Assembly: GCF_002831565.1 (NCBI RefSeq)
Contig: NZ_CP025096.1
Coordinates: 7,989,014-8,053,013, forward strand
Direction: 5' to 3'
Length of the DNA stretch: 64,000 nucleotides
DNA from: Spirosoma pollinicola
Lineage (GTDB): Bacteria > Bacteroidota > Bacteroidia > Cytophagales > Spirosomataceae
The position numbers and the translations under genes are program-made. Shown here in pieces: positions 24,800 through 35,200 of this stretch; positions within the stretch are counted from its first letter, which is position 1; every line of letters starts with the position of its first letter. Below the pieces are notes generated by a model that ran no database searches, was not told the DNA's origin, and worked only from the letters and a program-made list of their open reading frames with translations.

Positions 24800-27149
24800 A
24801 CTCAAATTTAAACCAACCGCCCAGAAGGTGGCGTAACATCAGTACTTAATACAAGGCTACTAAATTGATAGATAAAAAGCAAAATAATTATCCGGTTTTC
24901 AATTAGTTATTGAAAAGACTTAATAAATTGAACAATAGAATCAGATATGGAATTTTGTGAAAAATAAGTAATTTGTTTTTTACTAAAAATCAATATATGG
25001 TAGTTTTTGAAAATTTTTGTTAAAATATATTGAAAATTTTAAATATTTTATATGTCAAATGAAATTATAATATATAATAAAATTGCTTTTGGTGATCGTC
25101 TGTAATGGTTTATAGAGATTACTATAAATGGCTTAACATTCTGACAGTCAGAGCTAGATTCCGTCCAGTAAAAAAGTGGACAAGCCGGGATTAAAAACTG
25201 ATAGACCACTTAAGGTGTGTTGATAATATTCATTTATCTACGGTATAACTTTGTCGGAACAAGAGTTGTTTCGTTTACCTTCTTGTAAGACAAAAACGAC
25301 TTGCTAAACATGGACTTGCAACACAATACTGGACGCGGTCCCCGGGACAAAAATTTAAGCAACATGTTGAGGTTGCCTTTTACTGTATTCAACGGGTGAC
25401 AGATAGCCCAATGTTGAATCTCTTCGTTGACGTAGGATGGCCAGTGCCATTATACAGTTGAGCGGCCCCGTGCACCTCAATGTACTCAAACAGAGCCTGC
25501 GTAGCCATTTCAGCCCTGCTATTACTTGCCGATCAAACTAGCCCATGGTGTCGTTAAATAAGCCAACCTTCCCGGGTAGGGATATAACGGGGTCGCCCGT
25601 GCGGTCTTACTGCCTTCCAGTTTTCATGCAGGGCCGCCTGAGCGGTACACTAAGTTAGATCATGCTTAGCTCAATGTCTAGTTAAATGTAGCAAGTCCAC
25701 ATCAATAAAATGGCATCCATGTAGCCACCAGCCTATGTGAACATTCATATACTGAATGTGCTATAGTGCACTAGTTTACATGTTATTAAACCACATGGAC
25801 CTTCCGTCAGACGATGATAAGCGGCCTTATCAATAGGCAGACAGTGGTTTAATTTTGCCTTTTGTCTACAATTCAAGAATATTTTACTGAGCGGATTTAA
25901 AAATTGATAATCAGTAATTTAAGCTAGATTTTTGGCATTTTCTACGCCAATTCTATGCATTTATTGATTACTTAGAAAGTATGTATTAAAATAAATCTAT
26001 TGTTCACTAAGGAGAGTCTTTTAGTATTTTTCGTAATGTTTTTATATATAAAATAGAACTACTGTAAATAAATACTAAGATTCTATTTAATACATTTTCA
26101 GAAAGTCTTTCTATTATCTAATAGAAGTTTATTTATAACGAATATAAGTAACCAGCTTAGAAGTCAGTATGTCCATTTGCTTGATGTACATCTATTGAGT
26201 AGTCTTGCACTAAGTCTTTTTATTCATCAGACTACGCTTCTCCAAAAGTCTATCAGTTATTATGAGGGAAGTTATATTGAATCCTACTGATTATGAAACA
26301 TATTTCTGTTATCAAATATCTTTTCAATTTGGTTCTCATACAAGCTAAGCGCTTAAGCAAACTAAGTTCCCCAATGCTCTCATTGATGTTCAGAGGCCTT
26401 CCGCAGAATGCTGCAGCTGACAATAGACAACTCTTGAAAAACTTTACTCAACGGTTAGTTAATTACAAATGGACTGTTTGTTTGTCTGCTTCCAGTTTTA
26501 GTTTCAAGTTCGTATTAAACACAGAGAAAGAATTGGCTTACGATGAGTTAGTAGGATTTAATGCTTTGTAAAACAATTACTCCGATTAGCATGGTGGTCG
26601 ATCTTGTTCGCCTTAAAGAAAGTTAGAAATATTGAGTTTTTTCTGCCTGGAGAATTGCTTCAGCGACCCGGTACAACTAGTGCTTCCTGAACAAATAAAT
26701 CTCTTTTCAACAGGTCCCAAACTAAGACAAACATTCTTCTATAAAATGGGGAAATTTACTATTGACTAATTTGGGAAATTATTGAAGAGTTTGCTGTGTA
26801 AAAAAGAGAAGTGTTTAAAAATAAATAGCACTAGAATTATAAATATCATAAGACGCATGTTAATAAAATATTAGTTCAGCTAAAAAGTAACGTTAGTGTT
26901 GATATAATAAACAATCCTTTTAGTTAAATGTATGGGAGTAATCATCAACAAATATGAATACCAGTACGATTTAGCGTCATGTAAAAATATTTACTATTGT
27001 ATCATACGTTCATAATAATGGGCTCTTATAGTTTCGAGCTTTATTAGTCTTTGTCTAGAAGTAGTAGAAAAGTATTCTTATTTCTAGCTAAAAGAAAAAT
27101 TATAATACAAACGCCATAAACTGTTTTAACTTCTTTATTCTTATTGATC
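24800..27149. other. AT-rich gene-poor region with decayed mobile elements
   Basis: About 2.3 kb with no convincing intact gene. The stretch at about 25140-25900 has normal GC and contains the IS3 remnant described separately. The rest is strongly AT-rich with many stops. A 92-codon frame at 26293-26571 has no recognisable domain and is not called. Its position between the D-amino-acid locus and the polysaccharide locus fits an insertion hotspot. Confidence 0.6.
25355..25530 (-). pseudogene. IS3-family OrfB transposase, 3' remnant with frameshift
   Basis: Read on the minus strand, the DNA encodes RAEMATQALFEYIEV. After a frame change it gives TLGYLSPVEYSKRQPQHVA and a stop at 25355-25357. 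This is the invariant C-terminus of IS3-type integrases (ALFEYIEVFYN...HSxLGYLSPxEYE). The break between the two halves shows it is dead. TGGACGCGGT just beyond the stop looks like an IS3 terminal repeat. The 5' part of the gene is not recognisable. Confidence 0.75.
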
Positions 27150-27923
27150 ATGAATATTATTTCTACTCTCTTTAAGCAAAATGATTCAGAATTTATTTCA
27201 GATAAATTTGGAATAGATTATACTCCTATTGATGTTGATTTGCATAAAGATAGCAATACATTATTAAATATTTTCCTGCAATGGACGCCTGAACAGGAAG
27301 TTGTTACTCTGCCGCAGAGAACTTTTTATATCAACTTTGGAAAGCGCCTTATCGACATAGTTATATCAGGATTAGTCCTTATTTTTATCTTGTCATGGTT
27401 AATTCCTATTCTGGGTGTGTTAATTTTAATTGAATCAAAAGGGCCTGTTCTTTTTATTCAAACTCGTTCTGGCCGGAAGGGAAAGCCTTTTCACTGCCTG
27501 AAAATCCGTACGATGTTGCATGTTAATGAAACGAAAAAAACATTTAAACAGACTGATTTTGACGATAAGCGAGTAACATCTATAGGGAAATTTCTTCGTA
27601 GAACCAATATAGATGAAATGCCACAGTTTATTAATGTGCTGCTTGGTCACATGAGCCTTGTTGGGCCCCGCCCTCATGCTGTACCCCATGATGCTTTACA
27701 TTGGGCATCGCCGGCCTACCGTGAGCGTTATTGGGTACGGCCGGGTATTACGGGTTTAGCTCAGATTAGAGGTTCACGTGGCGCAACGAATTTGACACAA
27801 CAGATGGAACATAGAATTCGTTACGATCATCTTTATATTACTCGTCAAACGTTTTTGCTGGATATGAAAATTATATTTAAGACGATAAACTTAACACTAA
27901 AAGGAGATTCAAATGCTTGGTAG
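27150..27923 (+). CDS. Exopolysaccharide priming sugar transferase (undecaprenyl-phosphate glycosylphosphotransferase)
   Basis: A 257-residue protein with start at ATG 27150; the TTG at 27144 is a weaker alternative. After ~55 variable residues comes FGKRLIDIVISGLVLIFILSW, the membrane-re-entrant helix of the bacterial sugar transferase family. It is followed by LIESKGPVLFIQTRSGRKGKPF, LRRTNIDEMPQFINVLLGHMSLVGPRPH (the catalytic Asp-Glu region) and RERYWVRPGITGLAQIRG. It transfers a hexose-1-phosphate to undecaprenyl phosphate at the inner membrane, starting repeat-unit synthesis. The usual five-helix N-terminal region of WbaP/WcaJ is absent, as in PglC-type minimal enzymes. It is separated from the other polysaccharide genes by the NRPS-PKS pair. 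Confidence 0.9.
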   Translation: MNIISTLFKQNDSEFISDKFGIDYTPIDVDLHKDSNTLLNIFLQWTPEQEVVTLPQRTFYINFGKRLIDIVISGLVLIFILSWLIPILGVLILIESKGPVLFIQTRSGRKGKPFHCLKIRTMLHVNETKKTFKQTDFDDKRVTSIGKFLRRTNIDEMPQFINVLLGHMSLVGPRPHAVPHDALHWASPAYRERYWVRPGITGLAQIRGSRGATNLTQQMEHRIRYDHLYITRQTFLLDMKIIFKTINLTLKGDSNAW

Positions 27924-27951
27924 GTAGCGATTATACACATTATTAAAGCAT

Positions 27952-28146
27952 TTGCCCGCTATCCCATCAATTGCCGAAGTCGTGAAACAGGGCGTCGATA
28001 TAACGTATCTGAATACCAAACTTCTAGAAAAAATCGGAGAACTCACGCTATACATGATTGAGTTCAAAAAAGCATATCAGCAGAAAGGTAAACGCATCGA
28101 AAAATTGGAAGAACAGGCTTTGCAATCAAGCACATTCCATCCTTAA
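27952..28146 (+). pseudogene. Remnant of a tail-fibre/peptidase-S74-like C-terminal coiled coil
   Basis: The frame is open upstream (KHLPAIPS) and runs to a stop at 28144-28146, encoding IAEVVKQGVDITYLNTKLLEKIGELTLYMIEF and a charged coiled coil. In Bacteroidota this 'KHLPGIPS...G(V/L)D...MN.KLLEKxEELTLY' pattern is the extreme C-terminus of much larger surface or tail-fibre-like proteins that carry an S74-type chaperone domain. Here it has only a TTG start and none of the upstream domains, so it is most likely a fossil tail. It could alternatively be a free small protein. Confidence 0.5.
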
Positions 28147-28160
28147 TTTCAACAGAGTGA

Positions 28161-28227
28161 TATACAATTAATAGATCCCGTTGGGGCAGGTTTAGTACCT
28201 GCCCCAACGGGATCTATTAATTGTATA
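28161..28227. terminator. 31-bp perfect dyad between converging genes
   Basis: Arms 28161-28191 and 28197-28227 are perfect 31-bp reverse complements around a 5-nt loop. The centre is GC-rich (CCCGTTGGGGCAGG) and the ends AT-rich. It lies 20 nt before the NRPS stop (on the minus strand) and 14 nt after the small remnant, so it should stop transcription from both sides. Confidence 0.9.
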
Positions 28228-28247
28228 CGGTATATCGGGTTTTTGGC

Positions 28248-31200
28248 TTAACAATTATCCAAAACCCGTTGCAGAGTTCGCGCCAGCGCGTTGTCATTCG
28301 GGGGCGAAAACAGGTTAAAATGGTCGCCGGGAACCTCATGGATATTTATTCCTTTCAACGCAAACTGCTTCCAGCCATAAAATTCGCAATCTTCTAGGTA
28401 ATGGTTGCGCTTCTGAGCCCGAAACAGTTCGATTCTCACCTCCTGAGGGGCCAGCCGGTATTTATGAAAAGCTATTTCATTGGCCGTATGGACTTTATAA
28501 TAGTTGCCATAAAATACTTCGAGGTGATCTTCATTATAACGAACGCGTCGATACAGCTGATTGATCTTGCGTTTTGCCGATTCCCGCTTCGATTTCACCG
28601 TTTCCAGCGGGTTCCTTTTCAGCATGGTGAATAGATACATGCGCTCTTTCACGAACGACATGGAGTTGTTCCATACTTTGCTGATCCAGGGATCGAAGTA
28701 GTTTGACTGGTGGGCGTAAGTGTCGAACATAATCAACAACTTCACTTCCTTGCCCATCTGCATCAACTGTCGGCTCATTTCATAAGCGATCCGCCCGCCA
28801 AACGAGTAGCCGGCCAACGCGTAGGGACCATCGGCATTTTTTACCATGATGGCATCGATGTAGTAGGCTGCTATTTCCTCGATGCTTTCAAAAGGCTCGT
28901 CTTCGCTGTTGATGCCTTTCGCCTGCAACCCGTAAATGGGCTGATCTGCGTCCATGTTCATGGCTAACGTGTTGAATAACAGCACGTGAAGGCCCGATCC
29001 GTGAACGATGTAGAGCGGCATTTTGGTGCCATGCGGTTTTATGGGAACCAGCGAATCCCAGCTAATGGATCGGCCGTCCATCTGCAACATCAACGACAGC
29101 TTTTCAACGGTTGGGTACTCGAATAAGGTTGACAGGGGAATAGCTTTCCCCGTTTTCTTCTCCAGCCGGTTCATAACCTGTATGGCAATCAGCGAATGCC
29201 CGCCCAACTCGAAAAAATTATCAAATATATTTATTTTATCGAGCTTCAGGCATTCAAGCCATATATCGGCGACCAGTTTCTCGACGTCCGTGCGAGGGCC
29301 CACATAATCAACGTACTCTTTCGACTCATCGACAACGGGTTCAGGCAGCGCTATTTTGTTTACTTTACCGTTCGGGGTTAGCGGTATCTCGTCCAGTTCC
29401 ACCAACGTCCGTGGAACCATGTAACCGGGCAACTTCGCCTTCATGAAATCGCGGATTGCCTTTCGGTTCAGTTTACCTTCGGGCACAATATACCCGACCA
29501 GTTGTTTGTCCTGCACGATGTTGTCGTCTACAGCCACAACTGCGCAATTCTTCACTCCTGAATGCTGCCGGAGTACATTCTCGATTTCATTCAATTCGAC
29601 CCGATAGCCTCGAATTTTGACCTGCTCATCAATCCGTCCCAGGTACTCTACGTTGCCATCGGGCAGCCATTTTCCTAAATCACCGGTTTTGTACATTCGT
29701 TCGTCGGGTAGTTGGCCGAACGGATTGGCAACGAATTTTTCGGCGGTAAGGGCGGGCTTGTTGTGATACCCCCGTGCCAATCCGGCTCCGCCAATGTATA
29801 ACTCACCGGCCACACCAATCGGCAGCGGTTTGCCCTCCTCATTGCAGATGTAGATGTACGTATTGGCAATGGGCTTACCAATGGGAATTGATTTCAGCGG
29901 AAGACTACCGGGCGTGTACAGGTACTGAAGAGAACTGATCGTTGTTTCGGTAGGGCCGTATTTATTGTAAAACTGAACCCACTGACTCCAATTTCGGGCT
30001 AGATCGGGCGGGCATACTTCACCGCCGGAAATCACCCGTTTCAGTGTACTGTACTGGCCGGGAATCAATTGTTTAAGCAGACTTGGTGTAGCATGAAGGT
30101 GGGTTATTCCCTGTTCATTTATCGTTCGGGTGAGTTCGCTGGGGTCGATTAACGTTTCTCTGTTTATCAACACCAGCCGGGCACCGGTAGTCAGAGCCAG
30201 AAAGATCTGTTCGATCGAAGGGTCGAACGTGTAGGTACTGGTTTGTAGAATACAATCAAATTGGTCTATGGAAAATTCGTTCGACTGGTTGGTGATAAAA
30301 TTAACCAGGCTTTTGTGCTCAATAAGTACTCCTTTGGGCTGTCCCGTGGATCCCGATGTGTAGATCGCGTAGGCCAGGTGGTGAGCCTTCAAAGCAGGCT
30401 GTGGCGCCTGTTCGGATTCAGCGTCGATAATTTCCCGGTCACTATCGATCCGTATCAGTTCGGCTAAGGGCTGCGACCCCGTCCATACGGTGCTAACCTG
30501 CGAGTGGGTCAGCATGAGCTTGCTGCCTGAATCGGCCAGCATGAAGTCAATACGCTCCTGCGGATAGTCCGGGTCGATGGGCAGGTAAGCCCCGCCCGCT
30601 TTCAATACGCCCAGTATCGCAATGATCATGTCCGGAGAACGCTGAAAACACAGCGGAACAAGCGTGTCCGGCCGGATGCCGCGCCCAATCAGGTAATGAG
30701 CCAGCCGATTGGCCTTCTCATCCAGTTGCCGGTAGGTAAGTGTCGTATTCCCGAACAAGAGCGCTACGTTATCGGGGGTCTTCTGCACCTGCTGAGCGAA
30801 CAGATCGACAATTGTTTCATCTGTACCCTGCGAAACCTCTGGCTTTTCGGGGTGGGGGGAAAGGTGCTGGAAGAAACTACTGTCGGAACCAGTATGACCA
30901 CTATAGGGATTCTTGTTGATGATCATTGACGGATTGGCCACCAACGCCTTCAACAGGCGTTCAAACGTGTACATTATTCCATCAATAGTCTCGCTTTTGA
31001 ACAGTTGGGTATTGTAGAACCATTCGAAGGTCAGCGCTTTCTCCGATCCGCTGGCATTCAGAAACAGTTCGAAACCTCCGTATTCCTTGGGATTGCTGCT
31101 TAGATGATGCTCGAGACCCCAGAAGGAAGCTCCATCATCCATGTTCAGATCTATATTGAAGATAACGGGCACCAGTGGCACCCGCGACACGTCTCTGGTG

Positions 31201-32282
31201 ACGTTCAGTTGCTTCAGCAGGCTGCCAAACGTCAACTGCTGATGATCATAGGCATCCAGCGTTCTTTTCTTGCATAATTTCAGAAAGTTCAGAAAACTCA
31301 GCTCTTCCGAAAGTGTACTCCGTATCGGCAATAAATTCACACAATGCCCCACCAACCGGTGGTTTTGTGCCAGCGACTGTCCGGCCGTGGGAATGCCTAC
31401 CGTGATGACCTCCTGACCCGTTAATTGATGGATCAATACGTCGAACGCAGCCAACAAGGTTGTCACGAAACTACAGCCGGCCTGGGTCCCCATCTTTTTC
31501 ACCTTGCTGACCAGTTCACTATCGACCGGGTAATCCAGCCGGCTTCCCTTATACGTTCGTAAGGTAGGACGGGGAAAATCGATGGGCAGTTCTACTACCG
31601 GCACATGCTCGTTGTACTGGCTGACCCAGTAGTCAACAATCTGCTCGTGCTCTACGGATTTGTTAAACGCGATTTGTTCATCGGCATACTGGCTGAATGG
31701 CATCGCTTCGGGCAATTCAGGGCGTTTATTCTGCGCTAGTGCCGAATACAAAGCACTGATATCCTGGATGAGGATACCCATCGACCAGCCGTCACAAACA
31801 ATATGGTGAGCGGTTAAGATAAAGCAATGCTCCTGTTCCGACAGCTTCAGCAAGCTGGGTTTGAACAGGGGGCCATTAATCAAATCGAATACATACAGCG
31901 CATCCTGCTTGCAATACGTATCGACCAGTTGATCCAGACTGGAAGGCGGTTCCGCTGAGAAATCCTCGTAGTGAAGAACATTGGCTATCTGCTCCTGAAC
32001 ACAGATGTGCTGGCCGTCGGCGCTGAATACGGATCGTAGCGCATCATGCCGAAGGGTAAGCTCCTGCACCGCCTGCTCGAATGCTGCTTTATGAAAAGAG
32101 CCCTTGAGTCGAAGGGAGATCGACTCATTGTATGCCCGGTTTGCATCATCGCTCCCTAACAGGCAGGCGGTCCATATTTCTAACTGGGATTCGGTGGTTG
32201 GCGCTATATGAGTTATCTGTGGCCCGGAAAAGGGGTCATATTCAACGACATCAACGTGTGGAATAGTAAAATTTGCAGTCAT
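28248..32282 (-). CDS. NRPS termination module, C-A-PCP-TE
   Basis: A 1344-residue non-ribosomal peptide synthetase. Condensation domain (~25-455) has an intact HHIVCDG at 159-165. Adenylation domain (~490-985) has A3 YTSGSTGQPKG at 641-651 and the A10 lysine 973 (NGKVNK). PCP (~995-1065) carries the phosphopantetheine site Ser1030 (LGGHSL). Thioesterase (~1085-1340) has Ser1160 in GYSFGG, Asp1187 and His1321 (GDHFNLF). Aligned by eye to GrsA, the specificity residues read D-P-E-H-I-G-K-I-S-K, which I cannot assign to an amino acid. It begins 8 nt after the upstream PKS-NRPS gene, so the two are one transcript. No phosphopantetheinyl transferase is nearby. Confidence 0.95.
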   Translation of the reverse strand: MTANFTIPHVDVVEYDPFSGPQITHIAPTTESQLEIWTACLLGSDDANRAYNESISLRLKGSFHKAAFEQAVQELTLRHDALRSVFSADGQHICVQEQIANVLHYEDFSAEPPSSLDQLVDTYCKQDALYVFDLINGPLFKPSLLKLSEQEHCFILTAHHIVCDGWSMGILIQDISALYSALAQNKRPELPEAMPFSQYADEQIAFNKSVEHEQIVDYWVSQYNEHVPVVELPIDFPRPTLRTYKGSRLDYPVDSELVSKVKKMGTQAGCSFVTTLLAAFDVLIHQLTGQEVITVGIPTAGQSLAQNHRLVGHCVNLLPIRSTLSEELSFLNFLKLCKKRTLDAYDHQQLTFGSLLKQLNVTRDVSRVPLVPVIFNIDLNMDDGASFWGLEHHLSSNPKEYGGFELFLNASGSEKALTFEWFYNTQLFKSETIDGIMYTFERLLKALVANPSMIINKNPYSGHTGSDSSFFQHLSPHPEKPEVSQGTDETIVDLFAQQVQKTPDNVALLFGNTTLTYRQLDEKANRLAHYLIGRGIRPDTLVPLCFQRSPDMIIAILGVLKAGGAYLPIDPDYPQERIDFMLADSGSKLMLTHSQVSTVWTGSQPLAELIRIDSDREIIDAESEQAPQPALKAHHLAYAIYTSGSTGQPKGVLIEHKSLVNFITNQSNEFSIDQFDCILQTSTYTFDPSIEQIFLALTTGARLVLINRETLIDPSELTRTINEQGITHLHATPSLLKQLIPGQYSTLKRVISGGEVCPPDLARNWSQWVQFYNKYGPTETTISSLQYLYTPGSLPLKSIPIGKPIANTYIYICNEEGKPLPIGVAGELYIGGAGLARGYHNKPALTAEKFVANPFGQLPDERMYKTGDLGKWLPDGNVEYLGRIDEQVKIRGYRVELNEIENVLRQHSGVKNCAVVAVDDNIVQDKQLVGYIVPEGKLNRKAIRDFMKAKLPGYMVPRTLVELDEIPLTPNGKVNKIALPEPVVDESKEYVDYVGPRTDVEKLVADIWLECLKLDKINIFDNFFELGGHSLIAIQVMNRLEKKTGKAIPLSTLFEYPTVEKLSLMLQMDGRSISWDSLVPIKPHGTKMPLYIVHGSGLHVLLFNTLAMNMDADQPIYGLQAKGINSEDEPFESIEEIAAYYIDAIMVKNADGPYALAGYSFGGRIAYEMSRQLMQMGKEVKLLIMFDTYAHQSNYFDPWISKVWNNSMSFVKERMYLFTMLKRNPLETVKSKRESAKRKINQLYRRVRYNEDHLEVFYGNYYKVHTANEIAFHKYRLAPQEVRIELFRAQKRNHYLEDCEFYGWKQFALKGINIHEVPGDHFNLFSPPNDNALARTLQRVLDNC

Positions 32283-32290
32283 TTCAATTC

Positions 32291-35200
32291 TTAGAATTTA
32301 AACTGTAAATATTTCCCCGGCTGCTCCGGATCGACAACAAACCAGGCAGGATTCCCCTCCCTGTCTCTACCGAGTTTAGCTCCAGAAACGGGTGGCTCGT
32401 TAAACGAATAAGTAGTGTTAACTTTTTCCTTGTGTACAGTATGTTGTGGCAGATGACTTTGGAAAAATCCCGCGTTAATCATCTCACCTATACTATTGAT
32501 AAAGTGGTTTATGATCAAATTTATTTCGTTATCGGTATGTGCTTCGGTTGTGAAGCAGGGAAACCCGTCCCAGATATGAACACCCTTCTCCCGCATGAGT
32601 GTAAATAGTAATTCGGAATAGGGTATTTCCTCTTTGGGTTTGATTTTCCAAAGCGAACCAAACTGAGCCGCAAACAGGGGTATCTGGTGGCGCTCGAACT
32701 CGGCATTTAACGCCTTAGCGATTCGCTCGGCCTTGTGAGTCAGGGAGTTTTGCAAGTCCGCCCCCATCGTTTTCAGGTGAGACAGCGAAGCTTTGGCTGC
32801 TGCCAGGGCCAATGGATGACGAACGAACGTACCTGCAAAATAAGTGACGCCTTTCTCGGGGAAGGAAACGTCGCCATACTGCCACGTGCCGCCATCAAGG
32901 GCATCCATAAAGTCACGCTTGCCCGCAATTACGCCGATGGGGAGCCCGCCCCCAATTACTTTACCGTAAGAAGCCAGATCTGCTTTAACACCAAACAGCG
33001 CCTGAGCACCGCCGGGGTGCATCCTGAAACCGGTGATCACTTCATCGAAGATCAAGGCCGTTCCCGACTCTTCTGTAATGGCACGAACCTGTTTCAAAAA
33101 CTCGACAGGCCTGAATTCGGGTCGGCGGCTCTGAACAGGCTCCACCAGCACGGCGGCAAATTCATGCGCTCTTTCCCGAATAATTTTCAAGCTTTCCTCC
33201 GTACCGTAATCCAGAATCAACATGTTCTGTACAGATTCCGGCATGATACCCGGCGCGGCCGGAAATGACTTTAATTTTTTGGTGCCCCGAACGATCACCT
33301 CATCGACAATGCCGTGATACGATCCTGAGAACGCAACGATGAGCGACCGCCCCGTGACGGTGCGGGCAATCCGCATGGCGCCCAACACAGCCTCAGAGCC
33401 CGTGCTACACAAAGCGGCCCGGTCGAAGCCCGTGAAGTCACAGATCATACGGCTCACCTCGCCCGCCAGTTCATGCTGGGGGCCCACTTCAAACCCGCTT
33501 TCAATCTGCGTGTGGAGCGCATCTTTAATGAAATCGGGTTGATAACCGAACATGCTGGAGCCAAATCCATTGAGCATGTCGATGTACTCATTGCCGTCGA
33601 TGTCCCACAAGCGGCTGCCTTTCGATTTATTGACGACAATGGGGTAAACGAGTTCCTTGGTTAGCGGTTTGAAGCCTGAAACAACCCGGGGATCGGCCAT
33701 ATAATCGCGGTGCTCCTGCGTATAAGCTTTGCTGGCACCGGTCTTTTTATTGTACCGGTCAATGAGTTGCTGCAAAAACGCGTTTTGCGAAGGAGTCAAC
33801 TCAGTTGCCTGCCGCTCAATGCGGGCACTGGCCCCAAACGGCTTCTTAATTTCAATCTCTTCTTCCGGCGACAGGTCCGGCGTTTTAACGGGTATGGTTT
33901 TCGCACTCGCCGGGGCGGGTGCTGCCGGCATAGGCTGGTTGCCGCCCTGCATGAGCGCCACCTGTTTCGTGAGGATCTGCAACTGCTGAGCCATCAGGTC
34001 CAGTACCGAGTTCGAACTAATTTCAGTCTGCTGGATACTCGGCGCCACTAATGATGTTACCGGCGCCGGGCTGGCCACGGCAGGAACGGCCTGTGCCTTT
34101 GGTTCATAAGCACCCGCAGGCAGGTTGGTATCGAGGTAAGTGACCAGCTGGTCGAGGGTGGCGTACTCATCATTCAGTTGCCGGAATGTGATGGGCAGAT
34201 TAAACTCCCGCTTAAGAAGTATCGATACCTGGGTAAGCAACAACGAGTCGAGTCCGATTTCTAAAAAGTTCATATCCGGCGTTGCGCCTTCCATTTCGAG
34301 GCCCGATGCCTCTTCCAGCATTTCTTTTACTTTAAGGTGCAGAACATCTTTGCGCATGTTGATCGCGTATGGGTGAATTTCGGTTGATTGGCCATCGTGT
34401 GGTTCTTGTACGATTGGCGTAGTGACTGGAATGGAGATTACTGGTGTCGTTGAGGCAACAGGACCGACCCAGTAGCGTTTTTTGTCGAACGCGTAGGCCG
34501 GTAGGTTAACCCTGTTCCTGTCCTGATCGCGATAGAACGCCTTCCAGTTTGGTTCCAGACCACTCTGCCAAAGCTGGCCTAGGGTTCTTATGGTAGACTG
34601 GTAATCTGTTTGTTTGTCTTTACCGTCTAGGCTCGTTACAATGCTGAACGGTCTGGAACCCGCCTGCTGACGGGCAAATGTTGCCGTCACATTACCAGGA
34701 CCCACTTCGAGGAACAGCGGTCGCTGGAGTTTAAAAATAGACTCCAGCGCATCGGCAAAGCATACGGTCAACCGCAGGTGCTTCGCCCAGTAGTGCGGAT
34801 CTGTCGCTTCGGCATCCGTCAGCCAGTCTCCGCTCACAGTCGACATGATTGGTTTTTGGGGACGATTGAGTACTATACCCTCGACCACTTTCTGCAAATC
34901 CGGCACGACCGAATCCATCATGGCCGAATGAAACGCGTGGCTCGTATGCAGCACCCGGTTTGGTATGCCTTTCTCGTCCAGAACGCTGGCAAAAGCGGCA
35001 ATATCTTCGTCATGTCCAGCTACCACGCATAATTTGTCGCTGTTTATGGCGGAGATAGACAGCGGCTCGGGCATCAGTACCCCTACTTTTTCGGCCTCCA
35101 TTCTGACCGACAGCATACTGCCACGGGGCAGTTCACTGACCAGACGGCCCCGCATGGCAATTACGGTTAACACGTCGGCCAGTGAAAACACGCCGGCCAA

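Noticed and set aside
26293-26571. 92-codon open frame in the AT-rich region
   Set aside because: No recognisable motif, surrounded by decayed DNA; could be chance or debris.
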